Source of the DNA: Leptospira stimsonii
GTDB lineage: Bacteria; Spirochaetota; Leptospiria; Leptospirales; Leptospiraceae
Direction of reading: 5' to 3'
Assembly (NCBI RefSeq): GCF_003545875.1
Contig: NZ_QHCS01000002.1
Span: forward strand, 879,001-943,000
Length of the DNA: 64,000 bases
Shown here one piece after another: positions 57,249-64,000 of the stretch. Under the pieces are notes generated by a model. It saw only the letters and a program-made list of their open reading frames with translations. It searched no databases and had not been told where the DNA came from. The position numbers and the translations under genes are program-made. The stretch's first letter is position 1. Every line of letters begins with the position of its first letter.

Positions 57249-59630
57249 TTAAGATGCCTTTTTTATTCCCTGAATATCACATTCGGCACTTTTTCTCCCT
57301 GATGATTCGGGAAGAGGCGAGAGATTGACACGACTCGGATTTTTCAAGAATATCCCTTCCTCTCGAAGCAAGAGCTTTTCCGAAAAGAGTCGGGTGAGTT
57401 TGAAATTCTGAGTCTTTTTTGCCAATAGGAGAGCCCGTTTCGCCAGAGAAAGATCAGCGGGGTTTCGAGTGGAGGCCTTGGAGTAGAAAGAAGTCGCCTT
57501 CAGCCATTCTCCATTTTGAATCGCTTCTTTTCCTTTTCTCTCGAACAGGGTACTTTCCTGAAAAGGGTCTTTTTCAGCTTCTTCGGTCGGTCTTTGAATT
57601 CTGAGAAAACTCAGGTCGTCGGAAAGTTCTCCGATAGTTCGAATTCTTTCTTCCAGAACTTCTAAGGTTGGAACCGGTTTTTGAACGGCAGTCAAAAAAA
57701 GTTCAGGAGAAGAAGTCTTTTGTTTTTGTTTCGGATCGGAATCGACGGAAAGAAACAAATCCTCCCGCCCGTCCGAACCATAGAGAATCTTGTCCTCGGG
57801 AAGAACTCTGAAATGTCGAACTCGGACCGGAAGATCCGAATCCGGAAAGCCAATCTTTCGAAGGATGAATTCTTCGGATAGATAACCCGCGCTCTGATTT
57901 CGAAGGAGGACGATCGGCGGATGTTCGCAGTTCAGAAAAAATAGATCTCCGGTTTCCTGTCTATAGAGGGAAAGAATGGAAGAGACGAACATACTCCCGT
58001 CGAATGATTCGAATACCGCCTGAAGGTTTTTATAGAGAAGAAAGAGCCAATTCTCAGGACTTCGAAATTCGTAATCGGGCGTTTGTAGAAAACTCTTTAC
58101 GATGGAACAAAAGACCAGTGCACCACTGGCTCCTTGAAGCGATTTTCCCATTGCATCCGCGTTGATCAAAACCTGATATTCCAAACCGGAGATAAAAACG
58201 GGTTCGTTCAAAACGACGTCCCCGCCGATTTCGTAACGACGATTCTTAAAATGAAATTGTTTGTATTGTTTCCGATGGACTTCGATTTCTGAAAATTCGG
58301 TTCGAAGATTTCGGGAAAGAAACGGTTGAAATAGAAGAGTAATCAAAAAGTAATCTCCGTCTTGTTGTTCTTTTAGAGTCCGAATTTCCTGAAAGCTCAG
58401 AGTAAGTTCCTTTGTACGTTTGCGAATCGCTTCTTCCAATGTTCGATTCCAAGAGCGGAGTTTTTCCTTCATTCCTACAAACTTATCCGCAAGAATCAAA
58501 GTCAGAAAGAAAAGAAATCCGCAGACGCCGAAACCGGAAAGCCGTATCACGGAAAAGTTTCCTCTTTCGGAAAGGATATCGATGAAAACACAAACGAGAA
58601 GAAAAAGAATTCCGAAAAGAATTCTTCTGGATTCCTTTTGTTTTTTTAAGTTGGGAAAAAGTAACCTGATCGAAATTCCCACGTAGCCGAGCCAGAGCGA
58701 TTGATGAAGAATTCTGTTGCACCAATCTAAAACCGAAACGTTTTGCAAAAACCAAAACGAAATACAAAGTGCTAAGGAAGCGATCTCAAAAAACAATTGG
58801 ATACGACCGACGGATTTCCTAAGAAAGGCAGAAAGAAATCGACAAAAAATAGGAAACAGGAACGCCAAAAAAGTATATTCAATTTTCTTAAAATAGAGGA
58901 TTTCCATCCCGAGAAAATACTTGAATTGGCTAAGAGAAATTTGATAAACCGAAAAGAAAAGGAGAAAGAGTCCGAAATAGAAGTTTTCATTCTTTCTCTT
59001 TTCCCGAAGAGAAAGAAAAAGAAAAAAACCTCCGATCAGAAGAAAGGATGAGAACAAAAGAAGCCCGCCGATCTCCGAAAGAAAATATTCCCTCCAAATT
59101 GTGACGGAAGTTCCGATTGAGATCGGACCCGAAAGAATACCAAATTCGTAATCGAAGTAGGGTCTAATCAAGACCTCGATTGTATTCTCTTCGACTACGA
59201 TTTCTTGAGGAATCGAATAGATTCGAATTCGATCGTAACCTTGCGGAGTCGATTTTTGATAGGAGGAAAATAGCTCCTCTCTCAACTCGGTTCCGTTCCA
59301 AAAGACACTGGCTCCGTCCGAAATTTTTCCAAGACAAAGACTTTGAAAGAATGGATCCTCTTTCTTTTTAGTGATGACCTTTCGAAGCAGAATGCTCCCT
59401 TTCGGCGATTGGCTCCATTCTATGAGATTGGAAGGAACGGAAACCGTATGGCGAACCTTCGATTTTTCTAAAGAAGGTTTGAATGACGCTCCTTCCGGTA
59501 AAGGTTCGAGCTCCCAAGGTCCCGAAAGATCGAGTAGGGAATTTTGTTTGGTTTCAGGAACCTGTTTAAGTTCCGATTCGCAAGAAAATACGAAAAGAAT
59601 GATGAGAATGTGGATGAATGTTGGATACAA
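57249..59630 (-). CDS. 7TM membrane protein with SpoIIE/PP2C phosphatase domain, lipoprotein signal
   Basis: 793 residues. The N-terminal signal ends in FVFSC. A beta-sandwich sensor (about 30-170) with WELEPLPEG, VFWNGTEL and VEENTIEVLIRP is followed by about seven membrane segments (178-395), the 7TMR-DISM arrangement. A short coiled coil leads to a SpoIIE/PP2C domain (about 440-690) with YEIGGD, NADAMGKSLQGASG, GSDGREDL and LSDDLSFL. The C-terminus has a TPR-like stretch. It probably dephosphorylates an anti-sigma-factor antagonist in response to an extracellular signal. The start is TTG at 59630, with GGAGGAG about 6 bases upstream inside a hairpin. Confidence 0.88.
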   Translation of the reverse strand: MYPTFIHILIILFVFSCESELKQVPETKQNSLLDLSGPWELEPLPEGASFKPSLEKSKVRHTVSVPSNLIEWSQSPKGSILLRKVITKKKEDPFFQSLCLGKISDGASVFWNGTELREELFSSYQKSTPQGYDRIRIYSIPQEIVVEENTIEVLIRPYFDYEFGILSGPISIGTSVTIWREYFLSEIGGLLLFSSFLLIGGFFLFLSLREKRKNENFYFGLFLLFFSVYQISLSQFKYFLGMEILYFKKIEYTFLAFLFPIFCRFLSAFLRKSVGRIQLFFEIASLALCISFWFLQNVSVLDWCNRILHQSLWLGYVGISIRLLFPNLKKQKESRRILFGILFLLVCVFIDILSERGNFSVIRLSGFGVCGFLFFLTLILADKFVGMKEKLRSWNRTLEEAIRKRTKELTLSFQEIRTLKEQQDGDYFLITLLFQPFLSRNLRTEFSEIEVHRKQYKQFHFKNRRYEIGGDVVLNEPVFISGLEYQVLINADAMGKSLQGASGALVFCSIVKSFLQTPDYEFRSPENWLFLLYKNLQAVFESFDGSMFVSSILSLYRQETGDLFFLNCEHPPIVLLRNQSAGYLSEEFILRKIGFPDSDLPVRVRHFRVLPEDKILYGSDGREDLFLSVDSDPKQKQKTSSPELFLTAVQKPVPTLEVLEERIRTIGELSDDLSFLRIQRPTEEAEKDPFQESTLFERKGKEAIQNGEWLKATSFYSKASTRNPADLSLAKRALLLAKKTQNFKLTRLFSEKLLLREEGIFLKNPSRVNLSPLPESSGRKSAECDIQGIKKAS

Positions 59631-59633
59631 TAA

Positions 59634-59680
59634 ATTCTCCTCCTAACACAAACGGTTCTTCTATGTGTTCGGAGGAGAAT
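59634..59680 (-). promoter_or_regulatory. Strong hairpin over the Shine-Dalgarno of the phosphatase gene
   Basis: The 17-base arms 59634-59650 and 59664-59680 are complementary except for one mismatch (59644 against 59670), around a 13-base loop. On the minus strand the 3' arm ends GGAGGAGAAT, which contains the Shine-Dalgarno of the gene starting at 59630. The bases after it (TTATTG) are not a U-tract, so it is a poor terminator for fadH. Confidence 0.65.
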
Positions 59681-59707
59681 GGTAGGAAGTGGAAATTCTA
59701 ATTTTTT

Positions 59708-61717
59708 TTAGTTAACTCCGATCGTGAGAGCCGCTTCAAATCCTTCCAACATGGCGCGTTTTGCATCGATTCCGGAAGCGTCTTTTGCTCCTCCGATCAG
59801 AAAGGTCGGAACGTTCGGAACTTTACTTTTGAACTCTTCGTAAAGGGAAACCTCGCTCAATTGTCCCGCACAGAGAATGATAGAGTCGCACTCGATCGTT
59901 AGGGGTCCGTCTTTTTTTGTTTCTATCACGAGACCTTGGTCCGTTACTTCCTTATAACTAAGCGAAGTGTAGAATTTAACTTCCTTTGTTTCCAATTCTT
60001 GAAGAAGCGCCCAAGCAGTGGTTGCTCCGAGACCGGAACCGATCTTTCCTGATCTTCGAAAAATGGAAACCTTTCGGTCCGACTTCTCCGGTTGAATCTG
60101 TGCCTTCGTATAGGAAAGGACATTGTATCTGTGAAAGTAGGAATCGATTGTAGGAGCTTCTTCTTCCGTGAGTTTGTGCGCGACGTCGACTCCGATTCCA
60201 CCGCCTCCGATGACCGCGACTTTTTTACCCGGTGTGAATTTCCCGGAAAGATAATCCGCATAAGAAGCGGTTTTCTTTTTTTCTATCCCTGGTAAGGAGA
60301 ATTCTCTCGGTTTGACGCCCGTCGCAAAGATGACCGCGTCGGGTTTGAGCGCGAGAATGCTGTCTAACGTTGCTTTGTGTCCATATTGAATTTCCACACC
60401 GAGGTTTTTGAGCTCGTTCTTAAAATAACGGATCGTTTCGAAGAATTCCGATTTTCCAGGAATTTGTGCGGCAAGATTGAGTTGTCCGCCGATCTTGTCG
60501 GAAGCTTCCAAAACGGTTACCTTATGTCCGCGGATCGCGCTGATTCTTGCAGATTCGAGACCGCCCGGACCGGAACCGATAACGACTACATGTTTTTTAT
60601 CCGCGTTTTTTAATTTGCTGATTTCTAATTCGCGATTCGCGGACGGGTTTACGAGACAAGAAACCATTTGTTCCTTGAAGGTATGGTCCAAACAGGCTTG
60701 GTTGCAGGCGATACAAGTATTGACTCTTTCTTCTTGATCTACTTTGATCTTATTGAGAATTTCCGGATCCGCTAGAAAGGGACGTGCCATACTTAGGATA
60801 TCCGCTTCGTGATTTTTAAGAATTCGAGACATCGTTTCCGGCATATTGACTCGATTGGAAGCGATGATAGGAATATCTTTGACCCTTTCTTTGATCTTTC
60901 CGGATATTTTGGCCCAAGCGCCCCTCGGTACGAGCATTGAAATCGTCGGAATTCTCGATTCGTGCCAACCGATTCCGATGTTCAATGCGTCGGCGCCGTG
61001 TTCTTTGAGTTTTTCGGCGAGTGTGACCACTTCTTCAAACGTTGGATTGCCTGGAATCAGATCGATCCCGGACATTCGATAGACAACTGGATAATCCTTT
61101 CCCACTTTCTTACGAACATTCTTCATCACTTCGATCGCAAAGTTCATTCTCTTCTCAGGAGTTCCGCCGAAAAAATCTTCTCTCTGATTGGTAACCGGTG
61201 AGAAGAATTGGTTTACGAGGTAGCCTTCGCTCCCCATGATTTCGATGGCGCTAAATCCGACTTCTCTGGCTTTGAGTGCTGAATCTCCAAAATCTTCGAT
61301 GGTTCTCCACGCTTCTTCTTCTGTGAGAGCTTTCGGTAGGAATCGGTTGATCGGAGCGCGAAGTGCGGATGGAGCGACGAGTTCCCTGTGATAGGCGTAT
61401 CTTCCGGCGTGAAAGAGTTGAGCGCAAAAAACACCTTTCGGTTTGAGTGCGTTTGCGACGATTGAAAGCTCTTTGCAATCTTCTTCCTTTTGAAAATTGA
61501 AAAAAATATTCGATCCTTTTCCTTCCTGGTTGACGGAGATTCCTCCGGTTGTAATAAAACAAGCGCCTCCGTCGAACCTTCTTCCGTAGAATGCGATCAT
61601 TCTCTCTGCGGTCATTGGCATTCCTTCCAGTCCTAAGTGCATGGATCCCATGATGACGCGGTGCGGAAGGGTGATCGAACCGACTTGAATCGGTTGAAAA
61701 ATTTCTGAATATTTCAT
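59708..61717 (-). CDS. fadH: 2,4-dienoyl-CoA reductase (NADPH), OYE-type
   Basis: 669 residues: an N-terminal old-yellow-enzyme barrel (FMN), an iron-sulfur segment with CIACNQACLDHTFKEQ followed by a further Cys in SCLVNP, and C-terminal FAD and NAD(P) domains (VIGSGPGGLESARIS, VIGGGGIGVDVAH). It reduces the conjugated double bonds formed during beta-oxidation of unsaturated fatty acids. AAAGG precedes the ATG. The use of fatty acids by leptospires makes this a central catabolic gene. Confidence 0.93.
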   Translation of the reverse strand: MKYSEIFQPIQVGSITLPHRVIMGSMHLGLEGMPMTAERMIAFYGRRFDGGACFITTGGISVNQEGKGSNIFFNFQKEEDCKELSIVANALKPKGVFCAQLFHAGRYAYHRELVAPSALRAPINRFLPKALTEEEAWRTIEDFGDSALKAREVGFSAIEIMGSEGYLVNQFFSPVTNQREDFFGGTPEKRMNFAIEVMKNVRKKVGKDYPVVYRMSGIDLIPGNPTFEEVVTLAEKLKEHGADALNIGIGWHESRIPTISMLVPRGAWAKISGKIKERVKDIPIIASNRVNMPETMSRILKNHEADILSMARPFLADPEILNKIKVDQEERVNTCIACNQACLDHTFKEQMVSCLVNPSANRELEISKLKNADKKHVVVIGSGPGGLESARISAIRGHKVTVLEASDKIGGQLNLAAQIPGKSEFFETIRYFKNELKNLGVEIQYGHKATLDSILALKPDAVIFATGVKPREFSLPGIEKKKTASYADYLSGKFTPGKKVAVIGGGGIGVDVAHKLTEEEAPTIDSYFHRYNVLSYTKAQIQPEKSDRKVSIFRRSGKIGSGLGATTAWALLQELETKEVKFYTSLSYKEVTDQGLVIETKKDGPLTIECDSIILCAGQLSEVSLYEEFKSKVPNVPTFLIGGAKDASGIDAKRAMLEGFEAALTIGVN

Positions 61718-62016
61718 AACGAACCTTTATAGATAAAAAAAAAGATAAATCTTCGGATTCTATCTTGAAAATGGCATGAAAACGGGCAAGAGAATTCTTT
61801 GGTTTGAAAAGTGCTTAGTTTGTCTTCAAACTAAATTTTGAACCGTGGTTGGTTTTTTCTCTTTGAAGAAGGAATCAGATCTAGATTCTTTTTTTGGGGA
61901 TTTGTAAGAAGCGAGTTTTTTCGAATGTAGTCTTTTCTAAAAAAAAAGAACCTTTTGAAGATTTTTTCGGTTTGAGAACGTACGTTGGCTTCGAGGGAAA
62001 GAACCGTTTCCGGTAT
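61718..62016. other. Divergent intergenic region
   Basis: About 300 bases between the starts of fadH and the DUF1564 gene, A/T-rich with A9 and several T runs. The only clear structure is the palindrome at 61815-61834. I see no convincing -35/-10 pair. Frames on either strand here are short and lack ribosome-binding sites. Confidence 0.5.
61815..61834. promoter_or_regulatory. Perfect palindrome between fadH and the DUF1564 gene
   Basis: TTAGTTTG (61815-61822) and CAAACTAA (61827-61834) are perfectly complementary around TCTT. The site is about 100 bases before fadH. It resembles an operator, possibly for a fatty-acid regulator. It contains TTTG-N4-CAAA, one base short of the SOS spacing. Confidence 0.5.
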
Positions 62017-62553
62017 ATGGAACTTCTTTCTTTTCATTCTCAGAGAAAAATTGAATCTGCGCTTATCGAAGGAGCAATGGGTACGGATTCGATTTTGATT
62101 CCCCTTTCCCATTGGAATGAGTTGGGCATAGAAGAAAGGAGGATTCTTTCCAGGAAACTTCCTCATCTCTTAAGGAGATATACGAAATTTGTGGCTTCTA
62201 TGAAGAGACTTCATTGGAGGGCAGGAAAGATTAAATACAATCGGGGAAAAGGAAAGATGAAGAAGATGAGTATTCGTGTGAATACGGGAGCTTGGGCTAT
62301 GTTGGGGGCTTTGGCGGCCGCGCATGGAGTTTCGCGCTGTTATTTGTTTAATTATTTGCTCTGGTTAGAAGAGGTTGGAGTGGGGGACTCTATTGTAGAA
62401 ACTGTAAACCAAGGAGTTCCTAGGTTTCATGGATCTTACAGGATGATATGGACTTTAAATTTAGAGAAAAATCTCATTTCCAGAGAACTCGACTTCGAAC
62501 CAAATCCTCTCATCGGTTTTTCTCCTGTCTTATCGCCTCAAAGTTCTTCCTAA
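62017..62553 (+). CDS. DUF1564 family protein (Leptospira paralogous family)
   Basis: 178 residues from ATG at 62017. The start MELLSFHSQRKIESAL matches the usual family N-terminus; a TTG at 61894 adds 41 unrelated residues. Characteristic pieces are LPHLLRRYTKFVASMKRLHW, then a basic linker (RGKGKMKKMSIRVNTGAWA), AAHGVSRCYLFNYLLWLEEVGVG and FEPNPL. The family occurs in many copies in Leptospira genomes. The basic ribbon-helix-helix-like segment suggests DNA binding, but I know of no proven function. Confidence 0.8.
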   Translation: MELLSFHSQRKIESALIEGAMGTDSILIPLSHWNELGIEERRILSRKLPHLLRRYTKFVASMKRLHWRAGKIKYNRGKGKMKKMSIRVNTGAWAMLGALAAAHGVSRCYLFNYLLWLEEVGVGDSIVETVNQGVPRFHGSYRMIWTLNLEKNLISRELDFEPNPLIGFSPVLSPQSSS

Positions 62554-62583
62554 AAACGCTAAGAAGAAACAGATTCAAAAAAA

Positions 62584-64000
62584 CTAAAGACGATTGAGGG
62601 CCGAAATATACGCTCTCGAACAAGCCTCGATGATATCCGTAGAACTTCCTTTTCCAACAACTCTCTCACCCTTGTACTCCAGAGTTACGGAAGCTTCTGC
62701 CATCGCATCCTGACCCTCGGTAACCGGAGAAATCACGAGTCTGGAGACTTCCGGATTCATTCCCGTGGTTTTCTGTATCGCTTTGTAGATCGCGTCCACA
62801 GGGCCGTCTCCGGTTGCAGATTCTTCTCGAATATGACCGTCGACCGAGATTCTCACGCCTGCGGTCGGCGTACTCTTTGTTCCCGTAGAAACCGTAAATC
62901 CTTCCAGTTGATAACGATCCCCCGTGGACTTCCTTGTTTCATCTGAAAACAGGGCGCGAATGTCTTCGTCGTAGATTTCTTTTTTTCGATCCGCAATTTC
63001 TAAGAATCTCTGATAAGCGGCTTCCAATTCTTCCGTTTGTGGAGAAAAACCGAGTTTCACAATTCTATCTTTGAAACCGGCTCTTCCGCTGTGTCTTCCT
63101 AAGACCATTCGATTCGAAGAAAGTCCCACCGTTTCGGGTTTCATGATCTCGTAGGTTTCTCTGTGTTTGATCACGCCGTCTTGGTGAATCCCCGATTCGT
63201 GCGCGAAAGCATTTGCGCCGACAATTGCTTTGTTCGGTTGAACGAGCATTCCCGTGATCGTCTTTACGAGGTAAGATGCCCTTGCAATTTCTTCCGTCTT
63301 GATTCTTGTCTGAATTCCTAAAGTGTCCTTCCGAGTTCTCATCGCCATCACGACTTCTTCCATCGCGGTGTTTCCGGCTCTTTCCCCAATTCCGTTGATA
63401 GTACATTCGATCTGACGAGCCCCGTTTTGGACTGCGGCTAAGGAATTCGCCGTCGCGAGTCCAAGATCGTTGTGGCAGTGAGCGGAGAAAATTACGTTCT
63501 CCGCACCTCGAACATTCGTAATTAGGAATTTGAAAAGATTTCCGTATTCTTCCGGGGTCGTATAACCGACCGTATCCGGAATGTTGATGGTCGTTGCGCC
63601 GGCTTCGATCACAGCTTCACAGAGTTCTCTTAAGAATTCCGGTTCACTCCTGGTCGCGTCTTCCGGGGAAAATTCTACGTCTTCTACGAATTCTTTGCAA
63701 AGGGTTACGGCTTCCATCGCCATCTTCAAAACTTCTTTGGGTTCTTTTCCCAGTTTGAATTTCATATGAATCGGAGACGATGCGATGAACGTATGAATTC
63801 TTCTTCTCTTTGCGGGTTGAAGAGCTTTGTATGCGGATTCGATATCGGCTCTCATAGCTCTTGCGAGTGCGGCGATGATCGGTCCTTGTGTTTCTCTTGC
63901 GATTCTTTCCACCGCTTGGAATTGAACGGGGGAGGAAACGGGAAAACCCGCTTCAATGATATCGACTTTCATAGTCGCGAGTTGTGCGGCGATCTCGAGT
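62584..64000 (-). CDS. leuA: 2-isopropylmalate synthase (5' end cut by window edge)
   Basis: Condenses acetyl-CoA with 2-ketoisovalerate, the first committed step of leucine synthesis. The frame is open from the window edge (codons before the internal ATG at 63972 read LEIAAQLAT), so the true start lies beyond 64000. VDIIEAGFPVSS, the metal-binding HCHNDLG, NGIGERAGNT and ESGIHQDG are present, and the regulatory LeuA domain begins near YQLEGFTVSTGTK. Isopropylmalate synthase is favoured over citramalate synthase, because Leptospira also uses the related CimA. leuB lies at 7696-8772, far from this gene. Confidence 0.92.
   Translation of the reverse strand, partial: LEIAAQLATMKVDIIEAGFPVSSPVQFQAVERIARETQGPIIAALARAMRADIESAYKALQPAKRRRIHTFIASSPIHMKFKLGKEPKEVLKMAMEAVTLCKEFVEDVEFSPEDATRSEPEFLRELCEAVIEAGATTINIPDTVGYTTPEEYGNLFKFLITNVRGAENVIFSAHCHNDLGLATANSLAAVQNGARQIECTINGIGERAGNTAMEEVVMAMRTRKDTLGIQTRIKTEEIARASYLVKTITGMLVQPNKAIVGANAFAHESGIHQDGVIKHRETYEIMKPETVGLSSNRMVLGRHSGRAGFKDRIVKLGFSPQTEELEAAYQRFLEIADRKKEIYDEDIRALFSDETRKSTGDRYQLEGFTVSTGTKSTPTAGVRISVDGHIREESATGDGPVDAIYKAIQKTTGMNPEVSRLVISPVTEGQDAMAEASVTLEYKGERVVGKGSSTDIIEACSRAYISALNRL

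Noticed and set aside
61819..61830. TTTG-TCTT-CAAA resembles the SOS box
   Set aside because: The spacer is four bases, while the Leptospira LexA site needs five, and the arms extend to eight bases, so it is better read as another operator.

Overview
The window is a chromosomal segment of a Leptospira-like spirochaete. The evidence is a Leptospira-type DUF1564 protein (62017-62553), a recA gene (36308-37408) with an upstream TTTG-N5-CAAA palindrome of the kind known as the Leptospira SOS box, many short lipoprotein signal peptides with relaxed lipoboxes, a 7TM/SpoIIE phosphatase, a CNB-patatin fusion, and genes for amino-acid synthesis together with fatty-acid use. By eye the base composition is moderate in GC, which would fit one of the higher-GC Leptospira species, but I cannot name the species. 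I saw no rRNA, tRNA, insertion sequence, prophage or CRISPR array.

Layout. 1-19996 is mostly core metabolism and DNA repair: bioB, a small unknown gene, an SGNH lipoprotein and serB on the plus strand; mutS-trpF on the minus strand; the laccase-domain gene pgeF; a minus operon pgm-argD-leuB-receiver; a three-TM protein with a PLP aminotransferase; a minus group of unknown secreted proteins including a tandem paralogous pair; then rpmB-nth-thioesterase-ArfB-like-uvrC. 20058-26253 is a tightly overlapping three-gene cluster: a large lipoprotein with lamin-tail-like modules, a predicted outer-membrane protein and a phospholipase D-superfamily lipoprotein. 26250-30650 carries lipopolysaccharide-type genes (O-antigen ligase/polymerase, GT4, GT9, DUF4254). 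30778-36121 holds a CNB-patatin lipase, a nucleoside hydrolase, a long-chain acyl-CoA synthetase and argC. recA follows with its own terminator and SOS box.

39497-52105 is a plus-strand run: tldD-tldE, an alpha-2-macroglobulin/PBP1C pair (periplasmic protease defence plus peptidoglycan synthesis) and a MoxR/VWA pair. 52091-56529 is a minus run of panE, a small gene, a YgjP-like metalloprotease, a UvrD/Rep helicase and slyD. The window ends with a membrane SpoIIE phosphatase, fadH, the DUF1564 gene and leuA, which is cut by the window edge.

The most interesting signals are: (i) the lamin-tail lipoprotein / barrel / PLD cluster, a plausible but untested surface nuclease or lipase system; (ii) three separate leaders (genes at 20058, 42291 and 59630, all exported or envelope proteins) in which a hairpin covers the Shine-Dalgarno sequence; (iii) a probable leaderless rpmB transcript; and (iv) six of eight convergent gene pairs that overlap at their 3' ends, leaving no room for terminators between them.
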